64,000 nucleotides of DNA. It comes from Euglena gracilis. Taxonomy: Eukaryota > Euglenida > Euglenophyceae > Euglenales. Position numbers and translations under genes: made by a program. The stretch spans positions 12,275,443-12,339,442 of the forward strand of contig CP154956.1 in NCBI GenBank assembly GCA_039621445.1, read 5' to 3'. How positions within the stretch are numbered: the stretch's first letter is position 1; each line of letters opens with the position of its first letter. Positions 16,913 to 28,929 of this stretch are shown piece after piece. The notes under the pieces are model-generated. The model ran no database searches. It saw nothing but the letters and a program-made list of their open reading frames with translations, and was not told where the DNA came from.

Positions 16913-19428
16913 GCAATTGGAAGTGGCCTCCTGAACTTTGCAAACCCTTCTGTGAACGTTTATCACTCCATCTAGGTCCAACCAACTTTTCAGATGTTTG
17001 CCTTTTTTCTTTTCTGTTGGAGGACAAGGTTGAATTGTAATTGCAAAAAAGTTCGTTTGTTTGACGTCCTCAAAATTATCTTGTCGTAATTTTCAAACCA
17101 CAATTTCAGCGAGTTTATGCCATCTTTAATACCAAATTGAGGCCAGAAACTTTGCAAACAGGCCTCTTTTCTCGGAATGGATAAATTAATTCTCACTGTT
17201 TTGATTTTGTCACAGTGTGGCTTTTTATGCTCACCGTTTGACAGATTTTTTCAAATATATTTTCAATAATATTCAAAAATATTTTCAATTTTATTTTGAC
17301 ATGATTTTGACAGCTTTTTCTTTTATGGACAAAAATGACAAAAATTTTAAAATGATTGATTTAAAAATTGGATTAAAGATGTTCAGCCTGCCAGTTCCAT
17401 GTTGCTGGTCAATGAAAATTGTTTTTCGGCTCCAAGTCTGCACCCCCTCCCCCCCGAGACCGAGGGAATCCATCCTGAGCTGGAGGGTCCAGACCACCCC
17501 CACCCAGTCCAACCCCTGGGTTCCCGTACTCCAAAAAGCTTTTCATTGGGATCGAAAATTTTTGCATTTTGATTGTTGCCCAAATTGTTGCCCAAAACGC
17601 AAATTGGCACTTTTGGCTGTTTTGGAGGGGGGTTGAAATTAAAAAGATATCCTTTTGGTTGGGGCTGTCCGACACGTCCCAGCGGAGAGGACAAGGTTTT
17701 TTAAAGGTTTCCCAAACAAAACTTCTAATTTTGGCACTGGGACAAAGAACTATTCATTAAAAGCTTGTTTTGCCTTTATTAAGACCTGGGGGAACACTCC
17801 TGAGGAGTATTTTTCCAGAAGGCAATTTCCCCCTTGGTCGCCCACCCCGAAAACTCCCCTCCCTGGCGTGGTTCTGGAACCAAAACCTTTTAAAACTTTT
17901 TTTTTTAAAACCTGACCAGGCTTCTGCTTAAGGGATTGCGGTACCCCCCCCGGGGGGTTCTGGACTGCAGCCAGTCCAAATTTGGCAAGTGGGATTTCTA
18001 GCAGGGCTCGCCCGTGGAAAAAAATTTTCCAGTGCGGGCTCGAAGCGCCGGGAATTTTTTTGGGACCACCTAAAATGGCCAAAAATGCCCGTTTTGCGCC
18101 ATTTTTGGGATTTTTTGGAACAAAATCAGCCAAAAACCTATTTAAAACCTCATTTCCTCCTCGGCGGGGGAAATTTTTTTCCGGCTGGGGAGGCCGCGGG
18201 GTGGGGGGTCTAGCTAGTCCATTTTTTCCAGTGTCCAGCCGATTGGCTGCCAGTTTGTTTAAGCAGGATGAGAAACGGTGTTCTTTCGGCTTGATGGTTT
18301 AAAAAAAAAAAACTGCCGGATGCGCGAGCTGAAGGCAGGCACGGCCCGTGGCAACTGTGGTGGCCGCTCGGAAGACACCTCCCGCCGAAATTCGGGGAGG
18401 TGTTTATGTCCGCCTTCGGTTGGTGGTTGAAGGATCAATCCGGCAAGGCGGAGCGGCGAAGGGCAAGGCCCAACATAATGGCAAATAAGCTGTATCTAGC
18501 CAAAAGGTTTGACGGCCTTCCCTTTTCACGGGTTCGGGCAGGTAATTCTCGCCAAAACCGCTGGCCTGAATTGTGAACTTATTTTGTGTCGGGGGCTGGG
18601 GTGCGTTGAAAAAAGGGGCAGGGGCGAAAAAATGCGGAATCTTTTGAAAAGTGCACAAAAATGCTCAAAATTTGATGCAAAATTTTTTTGGAAAAGCAAA
18701 CATTGCAACCAAAAAACCCCGCAAAAATGGCACCAAATTTGATCTTATGGAATTATGGCGCAAATGTCAGGTGCAGAAAAAATTAAATTTTTTGCAAAAA
18801 ATTTTGCAGGAAAATTGCGAAAATGTGGAGAAATCACACAAAAAATGCAAAGACGCAATGAAAAAAATCAAAAATTTGCACAAAAAAAGAGTGAAAAATC
18901 GCGCACCCCTGGAGAAACTGAAAAAATGCGCACAAATGTGAAAAAAATGCGAAACGCATTCCCCGCCCCCTGGGTGGGAGGTGTGCGGTACACCCGCAAT
19001 TTTCAAAAAAAATCCTTCCAGGGGGGCCTTTTGCCTGAAATTTGACGGAACGCCACCCCCTTGTTTCCTGGCTTGCTGCAAAACCTTTGTTCCTTGAAAA
19101 AATTGAACCCCATTGGTTCTTCACAGTATTCACCAACTGACGACTTCCAACGCACAGTTTGCAAAAGTGGGGCCGCATGTGTGGAAACCGAAAGCACACA
19201 CAAAATATTGGATCGGGCGACTTGGGACTCGATCATGATCCTTACATTGATTACAACGAAGAAACACACTACAGGTTGTTTGCAATGTCGCAAGCCAACA
19301 ATCAAAAGTCAGCCTGCTCCACATCAAGCAGCATGGGTCAACCACCCAGAGATCACGGGAGTTGTGACGAGGCGCAGTGACAGTGGAAGAGAAATGAAAA
19401 GGCGGAAATCCAGGTCTGCTTGCCTCAT
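16913..19428. other. repeat-rich spacer
   Basis: AT-rich DNA with poly-A/T runs (17.0-17.4 kb). At about 18.03-18.25 kb there are fragments with the same TCGAAGCGCCGGGAA and long C/G-run texture as the inverted-repeat elements further right. A perfect 9-bp hairpin lies at 18375-18403 (ACACCTCCC/GGGAGGTGT). Between 18.65 and 18.95 kb the sequence is a purine-rich AAAAATGC-type simple repeat. No convincing gene is seen. Confidence 0.4.
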
Positions 19429-19651
19429 TCAGCCGCGGCGATGGGCCCGCACTGCCTTGGTGCCCAGCTGCACCTTCACAGCGCTTGGGGCAGCGTCGGC
19501 AATCGCCTTGCGACGGTGGCGCTTTTCCTCCGCCTCACGTTTCTGGGAATGAAGGAGGATTCATTTTGGGGGCTGAAACGGACACAGCGAGTTCCCACAG
19601 CATTATGGCATTGTGAGACGCTTGCTGCCTCAGTGCGCCCAGAAAGCCCAT
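19429..19651 (-). CDS. small hypothetical protein, 59 aa, one 43-nt intron
   Basis: Exon 1 is 19651-19586 (MGFLGALRQQASHNAIMLW...), the intron is 19585-19543 (GTGTCC...TTCCCAG) and exon 2 is 19542-19429, ending in TGA. Exon 2 is strongly basic and helical (KREAEEKRHRRKAIADAAPS, ending KAVRAHRRG). The phase is exact, the intron size equals those of eEF1B, and TTTCTTGTAG lies 2 nt before the ATG. A short amphipathic start followed by a basic tail is seen in small mitochondrial or ribosome-associated proteins, but no family is recognised. It is divergent in strand from eEF1B, 2.5 kb away. Confidence 0.5.
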
Positions 19652-20589
19652 GGCTACAAGAAATTTTCGAAAACACAAAGAATTTGAAGATTATTTGGCA
19701 GATCCCATCACTTTCTCTTGTCTGCCAATGGGTTGAAAAAGGTTGTTCCGTTGATTCTTCATCAACTTTTTACTTTATTTTCTCCCTGGGTGTAAAATAT
19801 CGAATATAAACACGTTATATGCAGTCTGGTTTGTTCATGTGGAACGACGCAGAAGAATGTGTTGTAAGAAGAATGAGCACAACAGAAAATGCTTCGTCCT
19901 TGTCACAGCCACACCACAGGTCCAGGGTTACTAAGGATCTTTGGGGGTTATGCAGTTCCAATAAGGAGGCATGCACGCAAACGCAAGCACAAGCGCGAGC
20001 ACAAGAGAATGTGTTTCGGCATCCAAGAAAGGATAATTTTCAGGGCTGTGAATTTTAGGTTTCCTTTCCCTGCAGGCACTGACACTTTTCAAACAGAGAA
20101 AATCAGCAGAAGGCAAAAAATCATCTCCCAATATGAAAAAGATGGGAGATGATAGCAGGATTGCCCAGGAAGCCCAAAAGATTGACCCATGAAAGAATGG
20201 TGGTGTGCAAGTCTCCAGGCGGGATACTGGGCAGGTGGACACCCAACAGGTAAATATGCTGCACAGGGCGAAGGCATGCACATAGACACATATTTACATG
20301 CACAAAGCTGGAAACCATTCCATCGAACAAAAGATGTCCTTTGGGGGGAACCATTGTCCATCTGTGGCATTCGCAGCCAATGTTGGTTGGTGGAGGCCAA
20401 AGGCAGAGCGTCACTCTTCCATTTTCCTGGATGTGCTACCATTGGGAAAACAAGGGGATCTTGAAAAACCTTGCCGGTTGTAGGACAAAATGAGGGTTTG
20501 GACAAAATGATTTGCTGATCGGGAGGAGGGGTTTTCCCACCGCCTGTCAGAAATCTGAGAAGTAAGCATATATGAACAAGAACCCATTT
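19652..20589. other. spacer without convincing genes
   Basis: Unique-looking DNA with a short Arg/Lys-coding simple stretch on the plus strand (about 19.97-20.03 kb, GCACAAGCG units). No motif or splice pattern supports a gene. Confidence 0.3.
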
Positions 20590-20796
20590 TCAGGAATTCA
20601 CCCATAGTTGAACCAATGATGCTTTTGGAGGAGGGGGTCTCGCAGCTTTCCAGAGCCCACAAAAGATGCCATCTGAGTGCTCAGCCACCTTTGCATTCCA
20701 GGCCGAGCGGGTTGTGATGGCTAGGCCGGCGAAGATCTTGAACATCATCCGGTAGTCACTGGGCACGTACTTGAATGTGACATAATCCAAAGGTAC
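20590..20796 (-). CDS. candidate 3'-terminal exon of an unknown gene
   Basis: After a good acceptor (CACCTGTCATTGCAG) a 69-codon frame runs to TGA. It begins VPLDYVTFKYVPSDYRMMFK and continues IFAGLAITTRSAWNAKVAEH, with balanced composition unlike the neighbouring repeats. The last 16 residues are proline-rich and may be intronic if a donor lies near 20640. The product is not recognised. Minus-strand sequence at 20.85-20.93 kb could hold the preceding exon. Confidence 0.4.
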   Translation of the reverse strand, partial: VPLDYVTFKYVPSDYRMMFKIFAGLAITTRSAWNAKVAEHSDGIFCGLWKAARPPPPKASLVQLWVNS

Positions 20797-23076
20797 CTGC
20801 AATGACAGGTGGTGGTTTGTGACGACATAACTCTCCTCCAAATGATATGCCTATCGGAGGACGGGTGGGGAAAACGTTTGAAATTCTCCAAGGTTTCCAA
20901 CTCGGAAAGATCTTGAAATTTACGCGTATTTTTCATTGCATTTCATTTGTGCTGGGACAGAAAATCTTGGCTCTGGGGCCAACTGCCAGCGGATCTAAAT
21001 GTTAGCCCATCTTCAGCCTTTTCTGGGACTGATTTTTTCGGAGGAGCCCAGGTAACCGCGGTGCACCGCGGTGAAAACAAGAACAAAGGTATCAGTATCA
21101 GTCCACTGCTTCATGCCGAGGGGGTCGGCCCTCGGCAAAGACCCGGGATTTTAACGAAAAACTCTCCTTCGGCCCTTCATGCCATTTGTCAATTGGTTCA
21201 ATTTAACTTTCACCCTATTTTCGGAACTTAAATATTCCAAAAAACTTGAAATTTCATTTGAAATTTGAAATTGGGTTTTTTGGCAATTTTTCAGGGAAAA
21301 TTTTCACTGTCTCCGGCACTTTATGCGTTAGGGGGGTCATATTTGGGGGGGGGGGGGCTTGTTTTGGGATTTTTGCACGATTGGCCCAGGGGGGGTCTTA
21401 TTTTTTCGGGGGTCGGTGAGCTCTTATCCCTTTATGGGTCAGAGCAAAGCTTACCACCAGGGAAAAGGGGTGGTAGAACCCCTCCCCTGGTGAAAACCGC
21501 AGATTATCACCATGACCCCGGCCCAGTTCCAGGAATCTATTTTTTTCAGTCGCGGGCGACTGGACCTTTTTCTCGAGATATTTCTGAAAAATCGATTTTT
21601 TGACTGATTTTTGGACCCCGGAGAAATGGCAGAGTCGGAAGAGGGGGGGCGGGCCAATCCTACCCAGTCTGGATCCCTTCGCCGGTGAATAACTCGGGCC
21701 TGGCGGGAGTTGGGGGTCAAACGAGGTGATTCGGAAACTAGAAATTACATTATTTCCAGAAGTGCCTCACTGACAAAATGTACCCCAGAGGCCCTCTAGC
21801 GTTCGCCGTTTTGGCCGCCGACACGCCTGGTCCGTGTTTTGGCGCGCTTTGTGGCCCAAAACGGCCATTTTGGGGTGTTTTTTTTTGGCCTGTGCTTTTT
21901 TGCTGGAAAAAAAATTGATTCACCCAAAATATCTTGGCAATGAAGCAAAAGCAAAGAAAATGTTCGGAGAGCAAAAATGAAGTCCTCGGAATGCCCTATC
22001 CCACCATGGTTTACTTTCCCCCCAACTCTTCGTGTAGTCCGAATTACGGTCATTTTTCGGCCATTTTTGGCCCATTTCAGGGGGGCCATTTTGGACTGTT
22101 TTCGGGGTCAAAAAATTGATGTTTTCAAAATCTCTTGAAAACGAAGCAAAATCAAAGGAAATATCCGGAGATCTAAATTGAAGTCCTTACAATGCCCTAT
22201 CTAACAGTGTTTTGACCCCAAACAAAAACATCAATCACCACCAAAAAAAAACATCGTTTCGGCAGAAAAAAAATTTCGATTTTTTTCGACTTTTTGACCT
22301 GTTTTTGACCCAAAATCTATGGGTTTTGGGCCAAAAAACAGGGGGCTGGGGGGTCAAAAACGCTCATTTTCGGACAGTTTTTTCCGGGTCCGGGAGGCCA
22401 AAAAACATCGTTTGGGCAAAAAAAAATTTCGATTTTTTCGACTTTTTTTTAAACCCAAAATGGCCGAAAACGGCAATGTCAAAACAGACCAAAACTGTGC
22501 AAAATGGCCAAAATTGACCGAAAAATGGCCGTAACTCGGACCAGGCGGGGAGTTGCGGGGAAATCCCAAAAGTCGAAAAAATCAAAATCAAAAATTATCC
22601 CTTTATGTGATCACTGTGAGTTACTGTTAATTGCATGTGCGTAATTTGTAAATCATGCATTTTGCGAAATTTGCAATGTTAGTCTTTTCGGCCGTCCATT
22701 GCGTGCTAGTCCCGTTACGAGCTCAGCACTATTCAAAACCTGGTCTGGGGGGTCTTATTTTGGAGCACCAAGGCTTCTTGTCGGACTCCCCGGGGGGTCC
22801 GACCCCTCGGCATGGAAATGGCTGAAGGTTCTCATCGGACGTGCCAAACCTCATGCTCATGCACACACCACCCAAATGCTCAAAAAAGGGGGGTCAAATA
22901 AGGGGGGTCAGAGGAGGGTGAAATTCGGATTTGAGAGAGGGCGAAAAAAAATTGATTGCATTTGTGGTGATGTTGCCTCCACCCCTAATTAGGAATCAGC
23001 CACCTCATTCAATCACAAATGAACCTGAAGTTGAAGTTGGGATTTTTTTTTTAAAAAGGATGCAACCACCCTGAGC
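20797..23076. other. repeat field
   Basis: It contains long G runs (21348-21360), a repeat core CTTATCCCTTTATGGGT (21425) that recurs at 52245, and two diverged copies of a sequence containing GAAGCAAAA-CAAAG-AAAT-TTCGGAGA (21.93-22.02 and 22.13-22.21 kb) with a more distant relative at 53.28 kb. No gene is seen. Confidence 0.4.
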
Positions 23077-23265
23077 TTAAGAGAGCAATTGTTGACAGTT
23101 GGAATCCAACCCAAGATCATCGTGTGGATTGAAGAGAATTTGGAACTCTGCCTCCACGACCTTGCAAGGCACCTTGCCCACGTAACTGCGGTGTAACTGC
23201 GGTGTAACCGCAGTGATAACCGCGGTGTGGGCTTCTCCTTCCAGAACCAAAATTGAATCATAAGT
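23077..23265 (-). CDS. candidate 3'-terminal exon of an unknown gene
   Basis: The minus frame reads YDSILVLEGEAHTAVITAVT, then SYVGKVPCKVVEAEFQILFN, and ends in TAA. A four-fold GCGGTTACACCGCAGTTAC-type repeat inside it (23.19-23.22 kb) encodes the Thr/Ala-Val stretch. Its 5' edge abuts the C-run repeat at 23274. No family is recognised. Confidence 0.35.
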   Translation of the reverse strand, partial: TYDSILVLEGEAHTAVITAVTPQLHRSYVGKVPCKVVEAEFQILFNPHDDLGLDSNCQQLLS

Positions 23266-23273
23266 CCAGTGAA

Positions 23274-23670
23274 ATAAACCCCCCCCCCAAATACAAAACC
23301 CCCCCAAATACAAAACCCCGCCCAAATATAAAAACCCCCCTGAGGACCTTGAAATCCCACCCGAATATAAACCCCCCCCTTCGACGCGAAGCGCCGGAAG
23401 AAAAAAATTCGACAAAATCTCTCCTGAAATTCTGATTTTTGGCAGATTTGGGAGCAGTTTTTACCAAAAATTTGTAAAAATTGCTCCTTCGCCCGAAAAG
23501 TAAAAAGTTTGGACCCCCAAGGGTCCGAAAAAGTGACTACTGGATCCCGCCAAGAAGTTGATTTTTCCAACCGAATATAAACCCCCCCCAAATATAAAAC
23601 CCCCTGTGGGGGTCTTGAAATTTCCGCCCAAATATAAAACCAGGGGGTTTTGTATTTGGGGGGTTTAGTT
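23274..23670. repeat. inverted-end repeat built of (A)AATATAAAACCCCCC units
   Basis: The left side repeats CCCAAATACAAAACC several times and the right side ends TTTTGTATTTGGGGGG in inverted orientation. Inside is GCGAAGCGCCGGAAG, the same kind of GC hairpin seen in the other inverted-repeat elements. Similar units occur at 28.25-28.73, 53.0-53.15 and 61.48-61.93 kb. Confidence 0.6.
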
Positions 23671-25172
23671 TGCAAACTTTAAATTTTTTGTGCAATAAAC
23701 TTCTGGGAAAATGTAGGTTTTTCCTATTCTTTATTTTGCCCTCCCATTTCTGAACATGAAGATTTTTTGTATTTTATTGCCATTAATTTTTTGTAGAACA
23801 TCCAGACAACCCAACAGGGCAAAATTAGTAAATTGTTTTGAGAGATCTGTTAACACCGAGTATGATGACACCAAAACTGATGCAATTGCAGTTCTGGGAC
23901 AAACTCTATTTTAAAAAAAGATCCTGGTGACAATCGACCAAATTTGGGTAAAAGCCAATTCAGCACTCCAGATGTGAGTAAGGACACACGTTGACATGAA
24001 GGCCATTCTCCACACTGGCCTTCCATTTAGCCTGCACCTTGGACACCCCATTCTTCAGTCTGCAGAGGAGGTCGCCAAAATGGGCACATGGATGTTTTGA
24101 GAAACAATGGTTAATTCTTTCCTTTGAAGTGGACTTCGATTTAATTGGTCATTTATGCGTGTGGATGCTGATGAAAAGTGAACGCCATTTTCAGAGGGAA
24201 TGAACTGTTTCTTCTCTTTGACAGAGGGGGGGAACTCTGCTGTCCCAATATCAGCCAAAAAATTTACAAGAAAAAATCATAAAGATGGCAAAAAAATATT
24301 TTTTCAATTCGACAGCAATGGTTCCAAAATTGCCGGTCCCAAATGCAAATCCGCCCCATAGCACATTCCCCCCCCCCATTGACGTGCATTGGGGTGCCAT
24401 TTTCTTTCGAGAGAGAAAGTGGGTGATTTTGGCAATTCCTGGGGGAATGCGTTCTCCCTCGGTCCTCCTGCACCCTAAACTCGTTTTTTCTTTTTGAGTT
24501 TTTATAATTGAAATTTCCCAGTTTGAGCTCTGCACCCACCATAGGCTGGCCGGGGTTACGCCAGGGGGATGTTATTGATTTGGGGTTTATTGTTTGAGAT
24601 GGGTTTGTCGGTGAGGGAGGCGAGTGAATGGGAAATTAACTCAACAAAAAATGTACTTTTTTCATATGTTTTTTCCCACTCCTGAGTATTTCTGTCCAAC
24701 ATTTGGACAGGTCAACAAAATACCACTTAGGAGCCACCACTGCCCCGAAACCTGCAATATATTTTTCAAACGGCAGCCATAAAATTAAGGGTGGAACCAT
24801 GGTGGAACCCGGGTCCTACTTTCCGGGGAAAGTCGGGGTTATCGAGGGGGATAGGGGTTGGGTTCTGACTGAAGTTCCGTAGGGCCCACATTTTTAGGAT
24901 TTAGATGAAAATTAGGCCGCATTCCAGTCAAATTTCGGCCCAATTTAGGCCGAATTCGGGCATTTTTGAGGCTTTTCCAAAATCTTCAAAAAACAGGATC
25001 TTCCTTCCGGCCTGACTTATCCCCAAAAATGATTTTTTGGTACGATGGTCCCAACCCAAACCCAACTCCTAAAAATTAAGTGCCCACCCTCCCCAGATCC
25101 AGCAGCGGTGGCCCGGAAACGGCGCGGTTCCCCGGCGGTGTGAAAAGTCGAAAACCCGGACCTGGGCCCCAC
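23671..25172. other. spacer without recognised genes
   Basis: AT-rich to 24.5 kb, then low-copy sequence with TTAGGCCGAATTCGG-like words (24.9-25.0 kb) that resemble 31.87-31.92 kb. A 67-codon minus frame at 24.06-24.26 kb has normal composition but no splice or family support. Confidence 0.3.
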
Positions 25173-25180
25173 TATACGAC

Positions 25181-25730
25181 CAGACTTTCGTTTAGTGCGC
25201 CGTGGCGAAGTTTGCCGCCGCGTAAAAAAAAAATTCCGCGGCGCATGCGGCGCACAATCGAATTTTTGCCGCGGTACACCCGCGGCGCACCGCTGCCGCG
25301 TGTGTGTGTCTTGTGTGTGTCGTGTGCTGTGTCTGTATATCAGTGTGTGGTTCCGTCATGTTTGTGTCGTGTGTGTGTGACTCTGTGTGTCGTGTGTGTG
25401 TGTGAGTCCCTGTGCCGTCGTGTGTGTGTGTGTGTGTGTTGTGTTTTGCCGTGTGTCCGCTGCACGCTTGTCTCTTCTCTGTCTCGTCGCATATCCAGCG
25501 CACCAACAACGCACCCGCGGCGCACCAATGACGTTCCCACAGCACATGCTTTTCTTTGTCGCGGCACGGACAGGGGATAATTGGGATGGCTGTGTCGCGG
25601 CGCACGATGCGCTGCTGCGGTGCACGCGGCGCACAGAAAGAAACCTTCTGCGGCGCACGCGGGCACAAAATTTCCAGTGCCGCGGCGCAGCACAGAAAAA
25701 AAAATCCCCGGCGCACTAAATGAAAGGCTG
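25181..25730. mobile_element. hAT-like non-autonomous element rich in GCGGCGCAC, 8-bp TSD
   Basis: The ends are CAGACTTTCGTTTAGTGCGC and the imperfect inverse ending ...CACTAAATGAAAGGCTG, flanked by a perfect direct repeat TATACGAC (25173-25180 and 25731-25738). CAG...CTG ends with an 8-bp duplication are characteristic of hAT transposons. Inside are GCGGCGCAC-type words and a GT-rich stretch (25.30-25.44 kb). There is no transposase frame, so it needs one in trans. Confidence 0.75.
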
Positions 25731-25738
25731 TATACGAC

Positions 25739-26989
25739 CCCCACCTGGGAAAATTAAAGGGCCCCCCTTTACTTTACCGGGACTTAACTTCATGAGCTGC
25801 CTTTCAAACACCGTTTCAAGTGACCCCCTCCTGCAATGGGCGTCGCTTAACGAGCCCCCCCAGACCTTGCACTGAACCGGTGGGGGGGGGGGAAGGTTCA
25901 GCTCAAAGGCCGGGCCTGTAAGTCACCAGAAAAAAATCTGGGTAGCGTCACACAGACTCACTCAAATTGGAGTGGACCTGAGACAAACCAGACCATAAAA
26001 ACGAAGCAAACCAGATGAAAAATTAAAATCAGCAAACTAGAAAAAAGCACCAAGTCAAAACAAACAAACAACGAAACCCCCAAAATCAGCAACGCATGCA
26101 AAATCTCGCTTGGGAAACCCAAAATTTGGGTATGATTAATCCTCATTCTCCAAAATAAAAGCGAAGCTTCTCTGGGGGAAAAGGGGGCTGTATCGATCCC
26201 CACTTCCTGCCTTCCCCCTATTCTCCGTTTAATGCTCGCCCGCAGAAAATTCTGCCACTCCGAATTCTTCAAGGTGTTTTGCAGAATTTTGGCCAAAAAA
26301 TTAAAGCGCATTTCAAGGCAATTTAAGCTTTCTAAAGGTACCTTGAAAAATTAAATGCCTGGTTCACACATGACCAATTTTTTCAAAACAATGTAAGTTT
26401 TTGAAAAAGCGATATTTTGGCCCAAAAATTACTTGAAAAGAGTCGAAAAGGGGTGTACAAAAGGAGTTTGTGGGGAGCTGGAGGTCAAACAGAGGAGTTT
26501 CGGAAAGCTGTGATCAGCAGCCTGCCTCGGAAAAGTCAATATATGTGTTGCATTTATGTGTGTGTGTGTGCATCGTGCAAAATCTCGGCAAAAACAAACC
26601 AAAAAAAAAACATTCAATAACAAGTGGTAAAAAAGGTTTCTGGCATCGGTTAAACACCCTGAAAAAAGCACCTTAAAAGGCCTTAAAAAAATGACTTAAA
26701 ATGTCTTAAAAAATAAACAACACAGTGCACCCCAATTTTGGGTCATTTCGCTGCCCAAAGCAAAATAATAATAAAAAGCAACATGTGGAGATATAAAACA
26801 CTTGTCCCTCTTCAACAGGTCCACTACAAGCACACTGCTATTTTGATGGTAATTCTAAATGCAATCAAGAAGAACCAGGCAGAAGATGGAGGTTATTGCA
26901 GAATTTCGGGGGAGAATTTCTTTGCTGCAAAATAATAATAAAACACCAAAGAATATGAATGCAAACACATGCCCCCCCAGATCCACACA
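25739..26989. other. spacer without recognised genes
   Basis: Low-complexity AT-rich DNA with repeated CCTTAAAA words (26.64-26.71 kb). These words recur at 35.75, 36.66-36.73, 47.62 and 58.67 kb and probably belong to a dispersed repeat. Confidence 0.3.
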
Positions 26990-27167
26990 GGGCCTCATCC
27001 GAGGGTTGGGGAGGGAGGCCAGACCGCTGGGAGAGGGTGGGGGCCTCCTCCTCGTCGTCGCTGTCCACCTCCGCGTCATCGGCCAGCCCCAGCAGCTGCC
27101 GCCGCCGCTGCCGGCGCTCCGCACGCCTGGCGCGGCGGAGCGCACGCTTTGCAGCGTGGCATTTCCG
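26990..27167 (-). CDS. candidate exon, basic then acidic protein segment
   Basis: After CTGGCGGGCAG the minus frame reads RKCHAAKRALRRARRAERRQ, then LLGLADDAEVDSDDEEEAPT. It is strongly GC-rich within AT-rich flanks, as are other coding islands here. The donor side is unclear (GC or GT near 26990). Nuclear proteins often have such charge blocks; no family is assigned. Confidence 0.35.
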
Positions 27168-28246
27168 CTGCCCGCCAGCAGAGGTCACGGAATTCATTCT
27201 TGACAGCAAAACCTCTGTTTTCTCGGTGAAGACTATTGCATTTGGGGGGTTTTCTGAATATGGCGGAGTGCCGATATATTAAAATATATGTGGCCAAGTG
27301 AACCCCCCGGGGCAAATTATCGGACCGTGGTTGCGGACCCTCAAAGGTGTGACACTTTTTTGGGCACTACCCAAATGCAGCTCAATGTGATGGCTTTTTG
27401 GGGGGGGAGCACTTTCTTGGACTTCGGGTGTGTGACACTTATTTGGGCACTGTGCACCATTTGGCACTTTGTAAATGGGCAGTCAACCTTGTGATATTGC
27501 GTCTCCACTGGCAAATCCACCCTCCTCGTTCTCAGCAAGCAAAACAGAAAACCAATCAAACACCAGAGTACCACAAAACAATACCACCTTCGCTCTCTTC
27601 CTCAAATAACCCCTATTGAATGCTACATTGCGTTAAAAACCTCAGAGGATATTTCATTTGGGGTTGTCGGGTATTTGTTGTGTCGCGACAATGTGCACGG
27701 TGCAAATCACAAAGAATACCGCTGGTCATCCTCTGCAGTGTTTCCAAGCACTCCAGTCACGAATAACAACAATGCATTGGTGGCCACACAGCAGGGCTAT
27801 GCAACTCTGAATCTGAGGATTGACATTCGCACAGTGCAGATTACGCCCAAGCATCGGTCATCCACAAACACAGCAGTGGCGAAACCAGTTCAATCAGAAA
27901 AAATAGCTGTTTAGACATTATATATTGTCTTATATATATGTATATTATATATACATCATAATATACGGTTGTTTCCAGCACGCAAGGGTCTTTGATATTA
28001 GGCCGTACCCAACTATGCCCTTTTTTGCAGTAAACCCCCCCCAAACAACCCGGCGGGGCCCTTGCTCCTGGCGGGGGCTGAATATCTTGGCGGGGGGGGG
28101 GGGGCAAAAAAGATGGTTCCAGAAACTTGGCACCCCCCTTTTTAGGCAAAATTCCTTTACGGCGCTGAAAAAAAGGGCCCAAATAACCTGGCAGGGGGGC
28201 AGAGCCAAAGTTGGCTCCAATAACCTGGCACCCCGCCAGGTTATTT
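27168..28246. other. spacer with short repeats
   Basis: A GTGTGACACTT(A/T)TTTGGGCACT word occurs twice (27.35 and 27.43 kb). An AT palindrome-rich stretch lies at 27.92-27.96 kb. No gene is seen. Confidence 0.3.
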
Positions 28247-28735
28247 GGGGGGGGGGGGTTAAATCCCCCGAATATAAGAAACCCCTCGCTATAAGAAACC
28301 CCAAATATAAGAAACCCTTTGCCCGATATTCTGCCGACACCCAAGTATAAGATACCCCTGAATGTAACAAACCCCTGGGCTGTTGGCGCTTATCCATACA
28401 TAAGAAACACCTCATCCATTTCCAGTCCAAACCTCTTTGGGAAGCAAGAGGTCAGAAGCAAATGCTTTTTGGGTGGAGCACGTGCAACTTTTTCAAAACT
28501 AACACAAAAATTCATGGAAACACCAGATATGAAGGAAATCTTACACACGGCGGTCACATGTAATTAACTACACGAAGGAACCGAAGGAAGAACAAATTCC
28601 ATTTATGACAAACCCTTGGGACCTGCTTCGACACCCAAATATAAGAAACCCCCATATATAAGAACCCTTTGGGCTGATCGGCCGACACCCAAATATAAGA
28701 AACGGGTTTCTTATATTTGGGGGGGGGGGTTACGC
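28247..28735. repeat. AATATAAGAAACCCC repeat cluster
   Basis: About ten copies of (AA)TATAAGAAACCC(C) occur with spacer words TGCCGACACCCAA and GGCTGATCGGCCGACACCC. The cluster ends with an inverted unit (GGGTTTCTTATATTTGGGG) at 28705-28725. It interrupts otherwise ordinary DNA and resembles the 23.3 and 61.5 kb repeats. Confidence 0.6.
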
Positions 28736-28929
28736 TTCCTTTGCTTCTAAAAATCCTTTCCAATTTGTAATCCCCAGCTTGCAGCCTTTGGTTGCATGTG
28801 TGAACAGAAAAACATGGCAAAAAATGCAAAAATGTCGGAAAAGACACTTCATCGTGTGAGTGCCCTAAGACGTGCAATTGTCCATAGCTCGAAACCTTGA
28901 AAATGATGTGCTCATTCAAAACAACAATG

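Noticed and set aside
25290-25445. Cys/Val-rich frames over the GT-rich tract
   Set aside because: Simple-sequence DNA inside a transposable element; no coding evidence.
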